A stretch of DNA of 56,802 bases from Gammaproteobacteria bacterium RIFCSPHIGHO2_12_FULL_37_14 (lineage in GTDB: Bacteria > Pseudomonadota > Gammaproteobacteria > DSM-16500). Position 1 is the stretch's first letter. Each line of letters begins with the position of its first letter. Shown piece by piece: positions 18,597 through 28,240 of the stretch. Below the pieces are notes generated by a model. The model was not told the origin of the DNA. It did not search any database and saw only the letters and a program-made list of their open reading frames with translations. Made by a program: the position numbers and the translations under genes. The stretch spans positions 1 to 56,802 of the forward strand of contig MGXV01000065.1 in assembly GCA_001801485.1 (NCBI GenBank), read 5' to 3'.

Positions 18597-19111
18597 AAAA
18601 AATTTTTCCTTTTATAATTTTATTTGCATTATTAACATTACTAGGACGCGAGTTACTATATGCCAACCCTAACAAATTTACTACTTCATTAGCCGGCGAA
18701 ACTGTTCCAAACTTTCAACTCAATAATATTTTATCTGAACATCAATTTTTCAATCATAAAGATTTAATTGGTCAAATTAGTTTACTCAATGTCTGGGCAA
18801 CTTGGTGTTACGCTTGCAAAATTGAAATGCCAATGCTCATGGAAATTAAGGAAAAATTTCATATACCTATTTTTGGCATTGCTTACAAAGATGATCCATA
18901 TGACGTAAAAATGTGGCTACAAAAATTTGGCGACCCTTATCGTCTTATTGGCGATGATAAAAATGGAAATGTCGCCATTGATCTTGGCATCTATGGTACA
19001 CCAGAAACATTTGTTATTAATGCTGAAGGAAAAATTATTTATCGGCACATTGGTGTGCTTGATCGAAAAACATGGGAAACCGTATTGTATCCTTTGATAA
19101 AAAAATTATGA
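18593..19111 (+). CDS. ccmG: Thiol:disulfide interchange protein CcmG/DsbE
   Basis: Membrane-anchored periplasmic thioredoxin-fold reductase that keeps the CxxCH cysteines of apocytochromes reduced. The 172-residue protein has an N-terminal anchor (residues 3-18), active site ATWCYACKIEMP (CxxC with Tyr-Ala inside instead of the common Pro-Thr/Pro-Ser) and the cis-Pro loop YGTPETFVI. It starts within the ccmF stop and its own stop overlaps the ccmH start (ATGA). Confidence 0.93.
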   Translation: MKKIFPFIILFALLTLLGRELLYANPNKFTTSLAGETVPNFQLNNILSEHQFFNHKDLIGQISLLNVWATWCYACKIEMPMLMEIKEKFHIPIFGIAYKDDPYDVKMWLQKFGDPYRLIGDDKNGNVAIDLGIYGTPETFVINAEGKIIYRHIGVLDRKTWETVLYPLIKKL

Positions 19112-19503
19112 ATCACTTAAAATCTTTCTGGTATTTAATCTTGATATTTTTAATTTATCTAAATTGTGCCTCTACATTATTTGCCTCTGAGGATCTTTAT
19201 CCATTTCATTCTTCCAGCGATGCAACACGATTTTCCTCACTAACTAAAGAGATTCGTTGTGTTGTTTGTCAAAACCAAAATCTTGCCGAATCAAATGCAC
19301 CGCTTGCTAATGATCTACGAAATAAAATTTATTATATGGTGCTCGCTAAACAATCAAATAGCGAAATCGAATCCTACCTTGTCAAGCGCTATGGCGAATT
19401 TATTTTATTAAAACCTCGCTTTAATATCACTACTTTCATGCTTTGGATTTTTCCTTTTGCTGCTATACTAATATCACTTTATAGGTTTTACATGTTACGA
19501 TAG
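19108..19503 (+). CDS. ccmH: Cytochrome c maturation protein CcmH (short form)
   Basis: A 131-residue periplasmic, C-terminally anchored protein with the redox motif IRCVVCQNQNLAESNAP (CxxC with QNQ) diagnostic of CcmH, followed by LANDLR. It has a signal segment at the N-terminus and a membrane helix near the C-terminus (FMLWIFPFAAILISL). The ATG at 19108 overlapping the ccmG stop is chosen over an in-frame ATG at 19072 inside ccmG. No CcmI follows; the operon ends here. Confidence 0.94.
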   Translation: MNHLKSFWYLILIFLIYLNCASTLFASEDLYPFHSSSDATRFSSLTKEIRCVVCQNQNLAESNAPLANDLRNKIYYMVLAKQSNSEIESYLVKRYGEFILLKPRFNITTFMLWIFPFAAILISLYRFYMLR

Positions 19504-19603
19504 ATGTTTTATTCGGCAAATTATTGATCGTTATCTTAGACCTCATTGCTGTGTCTAGTGACAGGCCTGGGGAATAAAATTTAATTTTCACGGATGATGC
19601 TAT

Positions 19604-20077
19604 ATGTTGGACGAAAATATCAAATTAATTAAACCCATAAAGAAATATTCAACGATTGGCTGGCGCGAGTGGATTGCTTTACCAGAATTAGGAATAAACA
19701 AAATTAAAGCAAAGGTAGATACAGGTGCTCGGACTTCAGCACTGCATGCTTTTTCTTTAAAACCTTTCGTGCAAGGTGAAAAAAGTAAAATTAGCTTTGA
19801 TATACATCCTATGCAACATAATACTGACGCGGTGATTACTTGTGTTGCTGATGTAATTGATAAACGTTTAGTCACTGATTCAGGGGGACATACCGAAATT
19901 CGCTATGTTATCCAAACGCCTATTGTCATTGCTGGACAAAAGTGGTCGATTGAAATTACTCTTACTGAGCGAGAAAATATGTTATTTCGTATGTTATTAG
20001 GTAGAAGTGCTCTACGTAAACGCTTTATTGTTAATCCGGCTCGTTCATTTATTTCCACCAGGATTCCAAGAAAATGA
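19604..20077 (+). CDS. RimK-associated ATP-dependent-type zinc protease (RimB family)
   Basis: A 157-residue retropepsin-like protein of the Zn_protease/RimB family (often annotated ATP-dependent zinc protease). The aspartyl-protease-like motif [13 protein letters not shown] lies near residues 37-49. [25 protein letters not shown] is the conserved C-terminal block. It overlaps rimK by ATGA, the usual pairing. Homologues shorten poly-glutamate tails on ribosomal protein S6 made by RimK. The protease mechanism here is taken from the family. Confidence 0.88.
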   Translation: MLDENIKLIKPIKKYSTIGWREWIALPELGINKIKAKVDTGARTSALHAFSLKPFVQGEKSKISFDIHPMQHNTDAVITCVADVIDKRLVTDSGGHTEIRYVIQTPIVIAGQKWSIEITLTERENMLFRMLLGRSALRKRFIVNPARSFISTRIPRK

Positions 20078-20982
20078 AAATTGCGATTTTATCTAGAAAA
20101 CATTCACTTTATTCAACTCAACGCTTGGTTGAAGCAGCTCTCGCTCGCGACCATCACGCTGATACTATCGACACCTTGCGCTGCTATATGAATATTACTT
20201 CTTCTCGACCCACTATCCATTATAAAGGCAATGAATTAGGGCATTATGATGCTGTTATTCCACGCATTGGAGCCTCTATTACATTTTATGGTGCGGCTGT
20301 CGTACGCCAACTGGAAATGATGGGAGTCTTTTGTGTAAATGATTCTGTTGCTATCACTCGAGCCAGAGATAAATTGCGTTCATTACAGTTACTCTCCAAA
20401 AAAGGTATTGGTTTGCCTATCACTGGATTTGCTCATTCGTTAGATGAAATAAAAGATTTGATCGCGATGGTAGGTGGCCCCCCATTGGTCATTAAATTTT
20501 TAGAAGGTACTCAAGGCATTGGTGTTATTTTAGTTGAAACATCAAAAGCTGCCCGCAGTGTTCTTGAAGCATTTTTAGGTCTTAAGGTTAACATCATGGT
20601 TCAAGAATATATAAAAGAAGCCGGTGGCGCCGATATTCGTTGCTTTGTTGTTGGTGGCAAAGTGGTTGCTGCAATGAAAAGGCAAGCTAAATCGCCTGAG
20701 GAATTTCGCTCGAATTTGCATCGCGGTGGTGTTGCTACGCCTATTGAAATCACCGATGAAGAAAGGAGCATGGCAATACGTTCTGCTAATATTATTGGTT
20801 TGAATGTAGCGGGTATTGATATCGTACGATCTAATCGTGGCCCAATGATTATGGAAGTAAATGCTTCCCCTGGTCTTGAAGGAATTGAAAAAACAACTGG
20901 TGTGGATGTTGCTACTGAAATTATAAAATTTATTGAAAGTGGTATTTCACGTAATCATAAAGAAAGAAAATTAACGCTATAA
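20074..20982 (+). CDS. rimK: ATP-grasp ribosomal protein S6-L-glutamate ligase
   Basis: A 302-residue ATP-grasp ligase that adds glutamates to the C-terminus of ribosomal protein S6. It shows the RimK N-terminus ([21 protein letters not shown]), [21 protein letters not shown], the ATP-grasp lysine loop [37 protein letters not shown] and the Mg-binding end [14 protein letters not shown]. Its start overlaps the RimB stop. It ends 1 nt before the convergent MATCAP-like gene, a possible functional partner in making and trimming amino-acid tails. Confidence 0.94.
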   Translation: MKIAILSRKHSLYSTQRLVEAALARDHHADTIDTLRCYMNITSSRPTIHYKGNELGHYDAVIPRIGASITFYGAAVVRQLEMMGVFCVNDSVAITRARDKLRSLQLLSKKGIGLPITGFAHSLDEIKDLIAMVGGPPLVIKFLEGTQGIGVILVETSKAARSVLEAFLGLKVNIMVQEYIKEAGGADIRCFVVGGKVVAAMKRQAKSPEEFRSNLHRGGVATPIEITDEERSMAIRSANIIGLNVAGIDIVRSNRGPMIMEVNASPGLEGIEKTTGVDVATEIIKFIESGISRNHKERKLTL

Positions 20983-20983
20983 A

Positions 20984-22282
20984 TTATTGCAACAAAGCTT
21001 TAAAATCAATTGCTAGACGACGCAAATCCAACCTGTTTAAAAATAATGAATAAACCATCCAGGCACTGATGGCTGCAAGATCAGAAAATTGTGGCGGTAC
21101 ATATTTAGGAGCAGTAATAATTCCTTCATCTAATAAATCAGCTAGAATATGTAAATCTTCTAATGTTGTTTTCCCAACAAATAGCATTGGAATACGCGTC
21201 ACCAAGCCTCGTTGAACAGCAAGCCGCAAATAATTATAAATTAAAATAAATCCTTTGCTATAAGATAAATCTTTAGTAAAAGGACCGCCATCTTGCGTAC
21301 TGCCTCGAAACACTCTAACCGTTGATTGAAAACTATCATTTTCTTCTAATCCTTGACCGCGATAAAATTGATAAACATCAAAAAAGTTTGCCCCTTCCTC
21401 CGCCATATTGACCGCATTGATACGATTCGTTAATCGTTGAACTCGACCTGGGTAAGAGGAAAATGTAAATATCTCAGTAATAATTGCTAAACCTTCTTGA
21501 GTCACTGTTGAAGAGGGAGGTCCTTTACTTAAAAAAGTACACACCGGTTGCGCCATCCCATTTAGTGTTGTGCCTAAATGCACCCATCCTTCATGAATTT
21601 CAAATGTTCGAATTTCACGACTACTAAATTTTAAACCTTTATGAATTTTAATTCGGTCAGCACCAGCCGATGCATCCGCAATAATGCCATCACTTAATTC
21701 TACTCGCAAATGACTACGATCAGAAAAATATCCAGCGAGTCGATCACTTAATATTCCTACTGTTTCTTCACTCGTATATTTTTTTTCATCTGCTTTGCTA
21801 TCAACTTGATCTTTAATATTCGCTAATGTCTCTGTTACTAGCGTTGCCAAATCTTTTAACGTTGGCGCACCCACATGAAAAACATCTTGAGAGCTACCAT
21901 ATAATTCTCGAGAAATTTCCGAAAATTTTGGTGTACCACGAGCCGCTAGCATTTCGATAACACGGCAATACTCATAACACATTCGCTGCATGATACTACC
22001 GACACCGCTATATTGGCCTAATCTGCGGCGAATATTTTGTTCAATATCTCTAAATTCTTGAATTTTTATGATGGGGTCAAAAGAGAGTGGATTGTGTTGA
22101 AGATAATATTCACTATCTATTACAGGTAGCTTCTTACATTTATGCTGGAAAAAATATTCCTCGATACTAATATCCCATTTCAATGTATCGAGGATACGAA
22201 TTGGTTTTTGAGCGGCTACGATGCACTCTGAAAGTTCATGGATAATTTGTGCGTATTCTCCTAAAACTTCGCCATTTGCCAT
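20984..22282 (-). CDS. QEGLA-motif (DUF1704) metallopeptidase, MATCAP/tyrosine carboxypeptidase-like
   Basis: A 432-residue protein of the family annotated 'flavohemoglobin expression-modulating QEGLA motif protein'. It has HEGWVH (HExxxH, residues 230-235) and TQEGLA (261-266), which in the related eukaryotic MATCAP detyrosinases supply the zinc ligands and catalytic Glu. An N-terminal helical part of ~170 residues precedes the core. The ATG at 22282 is preferred over the TTG one codon upstream; AAGGA lies about 8 nt before it. It is convergent with the RimB-RimK pair. Bacterial members are often found near ATP-grasp ligases, suggesting a tail-trimming peptidase; substrate unknown. Confidence 0.83.
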   Translation of the reverse strand: MANGEVLGEYAQIIHELSECIVAAQKPIRILDTLKWDISIEEYFFQHKCKKLPVIDSEYYLQHNPLSFDPIIKIQEFRDIEQNIRRRLGQYSGVGSIMQRMCYEYCRVIEMLAARGTPKFSEISRELYGSSQDVFHVGAPTLKDLATLVTETLANIKDQVDSKADEKKYTSEETVGILSDRLAGYFSDRSHLRVELSDGIIADASAGADRIKIHKGLKFSSREIRTFEIHEGWVHLGTTLNGMAQPVCTFLSKGPPSSTVTQEGLAIITEIFTFSSYPGRVQRLTNRINAVNMAEEGANFFDVYQFYRGQGLEENDSFQSTVRVFRGSTQDGGPFTKDLSYSKGFILIYNYLRLAVQRGLVTRIPMLFVGKTTLEDLHILADLLDEGIITAPKYVPPQFSDLAAISAWMVYSLFLNRLDLRRLAIDFKALLQ

Positions 22283-22401
22283 CAAAAGAATCCTTAGTCT
22301 AATACTTCCTATTATAGCGACAGGATAGTTAAAAAGCTTAAGGGTAAAACATAACCTATTGATATTTAAGATAATATATATTTGATGGCAAGACTATATT
22401 C

Positions 22402-22614
22402 TCAAGCAAACAATAATTTTCGCCGTTCTGCATCTTGAGCACACGGCACACAATATTTAAATCCTAATTTTTGCCTTTCTCTCGGTATACTATCGCCACA
22501 CTCATGACAAAATTCAGAACCCGGAGTTAATATAGTATCTTGGCGTAATTTTGTTAAGGCGTACGTAATTTGGTTATTGATTAAATCATTGGCTAAATCA
22601 ATTTCATCAGCCAT
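22402..22614 (-). CDS. DksA/TraR-family C4 zinc-finger protein
   Basis: A 70-residue protein: an N-terminal helix (ADEIDLANDLINNQITYAL), then a zinc finger CHECGDSIPRER ... YCVPCAQDAERRK (Cx2C, 17 residues, Cx2C). This is the DksA/TraR finger without the long coiled coil, as in TraR-like proteins that bind the RNA polymerase secondary channel. The ATG at 22614 is chosen because GGGGGA lies 7 nt upstream; the ATG at 22641 lacks such a site. Single gene, target unknown. Confidence 0.85.
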   Translation of the reverse strand: MADEIDLANDLINNQITYALTKLRQDTILTPGSEFCHECGDSIPRERQKLGFKYCVPCAQDAERRKLLFA

Positions 22615-22679
22615 ATACCATTCCCCCTTCAAAAAAATCATTTATATTACTCAAATGGCTATTAATGTCAATTAATTCT

Positions 22680-24596
22680 TCAGCCAATTTTTTGTCGTTT
22701 ATCTCCGTGCTGATTGTTATCTTCTAATCTTTGAAGTCTGGCTTCAAGATGAGATAATCGATTATTGACAGCGCCCAAAGCGGCATTAACAGCGTATTCC
22801 ATATTGAAAAATGAGTGCCTTATACAGAGTTCTAGATTATTCAACTGAGCAATAATGCGTGGATCGCTTGGAAGAGCAACATTTTCACTCATTATTTCCT
22901 CCTGAGCTTGCATTGCTACTATTTGAGGCACTGGAGTGATTGGCAGCACAACTGATGGTGCTGGAACAATTGACGATACTGGTTGCGCTAATAACGCAGT
23001 TGCCTGAATCACGGGTTCTTCTATGACTCCAACTTGTTCACTCTCTACCTGCGCTATCAATTGAGAAGCCAATAATAAATCCTCCAAAGAACTTCCTTGA
23101 TGAGAATATGTTTCTAAATGTGCATCTTGATGAACTAAAACTTCATTCAGTAATTTACCTCTTTCAATAAGATTATTCATCGACTCCGTCAGCAACTCAT
23201 TTTCTTTATCCTGTTTGTCAAGTTGACTAGTGGCTAATTCTGCGAATTGTTTATTAGTTTTTTTAAAGTTTTTTTCAGCACGTTCTTTAAACTGAATCTT
23301 TAATTGATTTTTGCTTTCAGCATCTAAAACACAAGAAGAAATACCGATGGAAAGCACTTTCAGCCGCCTAGCTAGACTACGAGTACTAAATGGTAAATAG
23401 AAAAACGCATCTAAACCACTCTTCGTTAAAAGATTATCTAGATTAGCATAAGTTAATAAACAGGGAATATTAGATCGATTCAGCTGCAGCACAGATGAAA
23501 TTAATGCATTTATATTCATTTGATTCGATCGAGGATCATCATTCTCGCTTGGAGTGATCATAAAATAAAAGTCCCCTGGGAGAAACTCGTCTATTATTTT
23601 TTTCATATCCGACACAACAAAAGTAATATTACCAATTTCAAGTATTTCCTTACATGTTCTAATCTGCTTTAACCAATATTCAGCGCTAGCACCTTTATTC
23701 ATTTTAAATTCAGACTCAATTCCATTGTTGGTAAAATGGACCTTAGAATAAGAATAATGTTGCAAAAATATGAGCAAGATATAATCCTTATCAACCTGTG
23801 TATTAAATTCCTTCACCATGTCTATATAAAAAATTACTTGGGTATTTGGTGACTGAAAAAGTCGATCGTGGTAAGCCTTATATTGTTTTTTAAACAAATC
23901 AAAATTGGTCTCCTTGATAACGTTTAACATAGCCATCATTTCAGCATTCATAGCGCTTGCAATAAAATGCTTATCCGGATTTTTTTGAGCTAAATAGAAG
24001 GTAAGCTCGCCATTACCGCAAAACACATCTTTAATTCTCTTTGCGTTTTTAAATGAGTCAGAAACAGCTAATATCATTTCAATTTCTTTAATGTAGTTGC
24101 CTGAGTTGTTAAAATATTGAAATGGATGTGGCAATATTTTATCGGTATGTTGATCTTTCAACTTTTTTTTTGGAGAAATCTCTTCTGATTTATACTTCAA
24201 AAATAATTCATCCCGCTTGTCTTTATAAGACTGTAATTTTTTAATATCATCCAACATTTTTTGGATGTTTGTTGAAAACAAATCAGTATGATTTGTATGT
24301 TTATCTTCAAGTTCATAAATTAATTTTGCTTGTAATTTTTCTGGGAAATCCTGAGTGGTAATAAAAAAATCTTTAGATTTTTGACTTTTCACTAAAATTT
24401 GGTTATCACCTTCTTGAATAATAGTAAATTTAGCAGTTTCAATAATAACGATATCATTAGAAGTTCTCATCCGATTATTCAGTAGATTTGCCCGTAGTGA
24501 ATGATTACCATTATCATGTTTATAAACAAGATATCCGGGTAACCATGGAATGGCATGCCAAAGTTTGGCAATTTTATAGAATGAAGAATACGGCAT
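22680..24596 (-). CDS. Large unrecognised protein with a Dam-methylase-like, probably inactive domain and C-terminal coiled coil
   Basis: A 638-residue protein I do not recognise as a named family. Residues ~185-430 follow the layout of D12-class N6-adenine methylases: VFCGNGELTFYLA (~191-203, like FxGxG), FLQHYSYSKVHFTNNGIESE (~277-296, like the FLxxN..xGlxRxNkkGeFN block), GDFYFMITPSEND (~342-354) where DPPY is expected, and a late SNIPCLLTYANLD strand. The catalytic DPPY is ITPS, so methylation is unlikely. A Pro/Val-rich linker (~545-575) and a helical, likely coiled-coil end (~585-638) follow. The ATG at 24596 has GAGGAG 10 nt upstream. A repurposed pseudoenzyme or secreted effector is inferred. 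Confidence 0.6.
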   Translation of the reverse strand: MPYSSFYKIAKLWHAIPWLPGYLVYKHDNGNHSLRANLLNNRMRTSNDIVIIETAKFTIIQEGDNQILVKSQKSKDFFITTQDFPEKLQAKLIYELEDKHTNHTDLFSTNIQKMLDDIKKLQSYKDKRDELFLKYKSEEISPKKKLKDQHTDKILPHPFQYFNNSGNYIKEIEMILAVSDSFKNAKRIKDVFCGNGELTFYLAQKNPDKHFIASAMNAEMMAMLNVIKETNFDLFKKQYKAYHDRLFQSPNTQVIFYIDMVKEFNTQVDKDYILLIFLQHYSYSKVHFTNNGIESEFKMNKGASAEYWLKQIRTCKEILEIGNITFVVSDMKKIIDEFLPGDFYFMITPSENDDPRSNQMNINALISSVLQLNRSNIPCLLTYANLDNLLTKSGLDAFFYLPFSTRSLARRLKVLSIGISSCVLDAESKNQLKIQFKERAEKNFKKTNKQFAELATSQLDKQDKENELLTESMNNLIERGKLLNEVLVHQDAHLETYSHQGSSLEDLLLASQLIAQVESEQVGVIEEPVIQATALLAQPVSSIVPAPSVVLPITPVPQIVAMQAQEEIMSENVALPSDPRIIAQLNNLELCIRHSFFNMEYAVNAALGAVNNRLSHLEARLQRLEDNNQHGDKRQKIG

Positions 24597-24659
24597 TAAC
24601 TTTCTGCTCCTCAAATTTGTTTCATTCGATTATTTTTTTATAATGGTCGTCATGATAAA

Positions 24660-25412
24660 CTACTTTGTTGAATCAGCAAATATTTTCATATCTCCAATAT
24701 GAGTCTGAAACATTGAGATAGCTGCTAACCCTGCTGTTTCTGTGCGCAAAATTCTGGGTCCTAAATTCAAGCTGATAAAATGATGCTTAATCGCCTCTTC
24801 AATTTCCTTTTCGCTTAACCCGCCTTCTGGTCCTATTAATAAAGTAATTTTTTTGTTTATATCAATCTTGTTTACAGGAATGTGACCTGCATGATGAGGC
24901 GATAGCACAAAACAATATCCAAATTTAGCTTCTTGAAGCCATTCGCCATATGACATAGGTTCATTAATGATCAATAAACGATTTCGACCGCACTGCTCAC
25001 TAGCACTGATAGCGACAGATTGCCAATGCTGATATTTCTGTTCTTGAATATAACTTTTTTTAATCTGACAACGCTCGGTGATAAGAGGGATCAACGTGCG
25101 CACGCCGAGTTCAGTGCTTTTTTGAATGATCATATCCATTTTGTCTCCTCTAGCAACACCCTGCGCTAAAGACAAATCTAAAGGAGATTCCGCTTCCCTG
25201 TTGATAAATCGATCAATGTTCACTTCGACATTTTTTTTATCCACCTGACAAATCACACTTTCATATTCTCCGCCTCGTCCATTAAATAGGATTAAGCGAT
25301 CACCTATTTTTGCACGCAAAACTCTAGCAATATGATGACTAGCTTTTTCATCAAGACGAATATGTGCGGATAAATCGAGAGCCACTGCTTGATAAATGCG
25401 AGGAATAGGCAT
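24660..25412 (-). CDS. rsmE: 16S rRNA (uracil1498-N3)-methyltransferase RsmE
   Basis: SPOUT-class methyltransferase modifying U1498 of 16S rRNA; 250 residues, normal length. The N-terminal PUA-like part has HHIARVLRAKIGDRLILFNG; the SPOUT knot has LLIGPEGGLSEKEIEEA and LGPRILRTETAGLAAI, the SAM-binding signature. It starts 5 nt downstream of the 2Fe-2S protein gene on the same strand. Confidence 0.93.
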   Translation of the reverse strand: MPIPRIYQAVALDLSAHIRLDEKASHHIARVLRAKIGDRLILFNGRGGEYESVICQVDKKNVEVNIDRFINREAESPLDLSLAQGVARGDKMDMIIQKSTELGVRTLIPLITERCQIKKSYIQEQKYQHWQSVAISASEQCGRNRLLIINEPMSYGEWLQEAKFGYCFVLSPHHAGHIPVNKIDINKKITLLIGPEGGLSEKEIEEAIKHHFISLNLGPRILRTETAGLAAISMFQTHIGDMKIFADSTK

Positions 25413-25417
25413 CGCCG

Positions 25418-25765
25418 TTAACCTTGTAAAAGGTAATCAGCTACTGGCACGCCACCAACAAGATGTTCCTGAATAATTCGCTCCAATACTTCCGGTGTGC
25501 ATGAGTGATACCATATTCCTTCAGGATAAACCACAGCAATGGGACCATGCTGACAAATACGTAGACAATTGGCTTTCGTGCGATACATTCCACCTTGACC
25601 AGTAAGATGTAGCTCTTCTAAGCGTTTTTTAAGAAATTCCCACGATTTAAGGCCGGATGCCTTATCACAACACTTAGGAATGGTTTGATCACAACATAAA
25701 AAAATATGCCGTTTAATAGCCTGCAAATGCAGCTTTTGTACACGTTGTTGTAAAGACTCAATCAT
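25418..25765 (-). CDS. (2Fe-2S) thioredoxin-like ferredoxin-domain protein
   Basis: A 115-residue protein of the NuoE-like/thioredoxin-fold 2Fe-2S family. Cluster cysteines are seen in [14 protein letters not shown] (N-terminal) and in [22 protein letters not shown] (C-terminal), the pattern of stand-alone ferredoxin-domain proteins. It precedes rsmE on the same strand and is divergent from miaB across a 65-nt promoter region. Electron-transfer partner unknown. Confidence 0.82.
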   Translation of the reverse strand: MIESLQQRVQKLHLQAIKRHIFLCCDQTIPKCCDKASGLKSWEFLKKRLEELHLTGQGGMYRTKANCLRICQHGPIAVVYPEGIWYHSCTPEVLERIIQEHLVGGVPVADYLLQG

Positions 25766-25830
25766 AGAAGTATCTGGCTATCCCTTTAAGAACTTACTAT
25801 CATACTCACCTGTCTGCAGAGAGCACAAGC

Positions 25831-27171
25831 ATGCGTGAAACAACTAAACTCTATATCCAAACTCATGGTTGTCAAATGAATGAGTACGATTCCAGTAAAA
25901 TGGCTGATGTACTCCTGGCGACTCACCAATTAGAAAAAACTGATAATCCTGACGAAGCCGATGTATTGCTGCTTAATACTTGCTCGATTCGTGAAAAAGC
26001 TCAAGAAAAAGTTTTTTCTGAATTAGGTCGCTGGCGCGCGCTGAAAAATAAAAAACCACACCTCATTATTGGTGTAGGTGGGTGCGTGGCTAGCCAAGAA
26101 GGCAAACATATTCTTAAACGTGCGCCATATGTCGATTTGATTTTTGGACCACAAACCATCCATAGACTTGGAGAGATGCTGACGGAACGACAAACTCAAC
26201 GCCAGCCAATTATTGATATTAGTTTTCCTGAAATTGAAAAATTTGATCGTTTACCCGAACCCACCGCAGAAGGCCCGGCTGCTTTTATTACCATTATGGA
26301 AGGTTGTAGTAAATACTGTAGCTTTTGTGTCGTTCCTTATACGCGAGGCGAAGAAATCAGTCGTCCATTAGATGAGGTGCTGACTGAAATTGTTAAGCTC
26401 AGCGAACAAGGAGTAAAAGAAATTACCTTACTTGGACAAAATGTAAATGATTATCGTGGCTCACAATTTGAAGGTGGGATAGCAGATCTTGCCACCCTCA
26501 TTGATTATGTGTCGGCAATTGATGGCATTGAACGCATTCGTTTTACCACCTCACACCCTGTTGCCTTTTCTAACCGATTAATCCAAGCCTATGCTGAGAT
26601 TCCCAAATTAGCTAATCATTTACATTTGCCTGTACAAAGTGGATCGGATCGTATTTTAGCAGCAATGAAGCGTGGTTATACCGCCTTAGAATACAAATCA
26701 AAAATGCGACGCTTACGCAAAGCGAAACCAGATATTAGTATTACTTCTGATTTCATTATTGGCTTCCCCGGCGAAACGGAGGCTGACTTTGCCGACACCA
26801 TGAATCTTATTCACGATATTGGCTTTGATCAATCTTTTAGCTTTATTTATAGCGCTAGGCCAGGAACACCGGCTGCGCAATTACCTGATAATGTTTCTTT
26901 GAAGATTAAAAAACAGCGTTTAAATATTTTGCAGGAACAAATTGCTCTCAATGCTAAGAGAATTAGCGAGAATATGGTAGGAACAATACAAAAAATTCTG
27001 GTAAATGGTCCCGCTATAAAACAACCTCAACAATTATCTGGGCGTACAGAAAATAATCGTATCGTCAATTTTAATGGTAATTCTAGATTAATTGGCCAAT
27101 TAGTCAGCGTTAAAATCACTGAAGCACTGAGAAATTCATTAAGAGGAGACGTAGTATCAATCATCGCCTAG
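25831..27171 (+). CDS. miaB: tRNA-2-methylthio-N6-dimethylallyladenosine synthase MiaB
   Basis: Radical-SAM methylthiotransferase acting on i6A37 of tRNA; 446 residues. The N-terminal cluster cysteines are in [22 protein letters not shown] and GVGGCVAS; the radical-SAM motif is [17 protein letters not shown] (CxxxCxxC); a TRAM domain closes the protein. It opens the conserved miaB-phoH-ybeY-corC gene order. Confidence 0.96.
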   Translation: MRETTKLYIQTHGCQMNEYDSSKMADVLLATHQLEKTDNPDEADVLLLNTCSIREKAQEKVFSELGRWRALKNKKPHLIIGVGGCVASQEGKHILKRAPYVDLIFGPQTIHRLGEMLTERQTQRQPIIDISFPEIEKFDRLPEPTAEGPAAFITIMEGCSKYCSFCVVPYTRGEEISRPLDEVLTEIVKLSEQGVKEITLLGQNVNDYRGSQFEGGIADLATLIDYVSAIDGIERIRFTTSHPVAFSNRLIQAYAEIPKLANHLHLPVQSGSDRILAAMKRGYTALEYKSKMRRLRKAKPDISITSDFIIGFPGETEADFADTMNLIHDIGFDQSFSFIYSARPGTPAAQLPDNVSLKIKKQRLNILQEQIALNAKRISENMVGTIQKILVNGPAIKQPQQLSGRTENNRIVNFNGNSRLIGQLVSVKITEALRNSLRGDVVSIIA

Positions 27172-27242
27172 GTAAGTTTGAATGAATGAGATCTTTAGGT
27201 TATAATTAACATATTAAGGTACTTTGAGGACCTAAATAGAAG

Positions 27243-28223
27243 TTGAATACACTGCTCTACTCCGAAATCCTGACATTAGCACCAGAAGATAATCATCGCT
27301 TGTTTAATCTCTGCGGTAAATTAAATGAACATCTTAAGCTCATTGAAAAACGTTTAGGCGTCATGATTAAACAACGCGGTCATACTTTTTCAGTCAGTGG
27401 CGATCGCACTTCTGTTAAACATGCCTGCGATACTTTACATAACCTCTATCACGAGACCCAAAAAATGCCTGTACTTGAATCCAAAGAAGTTCATCTTTAT
27501 TTGCAAACCATTGGTAAAAAACAGAAGTATAATCATCAGGATAATAGTATGGAAGTGAGACTAAAAAAGAGTGTTATTACCGCGCGTGGCGAGAATCAAG
27601 TACGTTACCTGCAAAGTATCCTACAACATGATATCAATTTCGGCATCGGGCCTGCTGGAACTGGCAAAACCTATATTGCCGTCGCCTGTGCTGTTCAAGC
27701 ATTAGAGACTGAGCGCGTCAGCCGTATCATCCTGGTTCGTCCTATTGTGGAGGCAGGCGAAAAACTCGGTTTTTTGCCTGGTGACATTGCCCAAAAAGTG
27801 CATCCCTACCTTAAACCACTGTACGATGCTTTATACGAAATGATAGGTTTTGAAAAAGTGAATCAACTCATCGAAAAAGATATTATCGAGCTACTGCCAC
27901 TTGCTTATATGCGTGGTCGATCACTCAATGATTCTTTTATTATTCTCGATGAAGGTCAAAATACTACCATTGAACAAATGAAAATGTTCCTTACTCGTAT
28001 TGGGTTTAATTCCAAAGCAGTAATCACTGGCGACATCACACAAATAGATCTGAATAATCGCCATGATTCCGGTTTAGTGCATGCCAGTGAAGTATTAAAA
28101 GATATTCCTGGTATTAGCTTTACTCAATTCCAAGTTTCCGATGTTGTACGCCATCCGTTAGTACAAACCATTGTTGAAGCCTACAAATTATACGAAAACA
28201 ATCGAACAAAAGATCAAAAATAA
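27243..28223 (+). CDS. ybeZ: PhoH-family ATPase (PhoL/YbeZ)
   Basis: A 326-residue cytoplasmic ATPase linked to RNA and ribosome metabolism with YbeY. It has an N-terminal KH-like region (~residues 20-80), Walker A GPAGTGKTYIAVACAV, LVRPIVEAGEKLGFLPGD, Walker B-type SFIILDEGQNTT and ITGDITQIDL. The start is TTG at 27243: an in-frame TAG only two codons upstream rules out anything longer, and the next ATG would cut conserved sequence. GAGGA lies about 12 nt before it. It is followed 17 nt later by ybeY. Confidence 0.93.
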   Translation: MNTLLYSEILTLAPEDNHRLFNLCGKLNEHLKLIEKRLGVMIKQRGHTFSVSGDRTSVKHACDTLHNLYHETQKMPVLESKEVHLYLQTIGKKQKYNHQDNSMEVRLKKSVITARGENQVRYLQSILQHDINFGIGPAGTGKTYIAVACAVQALETERVSRIILVRPIVEAGEKLGFLPGDIAQKVHPYLKPLYDALYEMIGFEKVNQLIEKDIIELLPLAYMRGRSLNDSFIILDEGQNTTIEQMKMFLTRIGFNSKAVITGDITQIDLNNRHDSGLVHASEVLKDIPGISFTQFQVSDVVRHPLVQTIVEAYKLYENNRTKDQK

Positions 28224-28240
28224 ATTATACCTAATATTTT

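Noticed and set aside
22680..24596. Active restriction-modification or Dam methylase
   Set aside because: The catalytic DPPY is replaced by ITPS and there is no restriction gene next to it.
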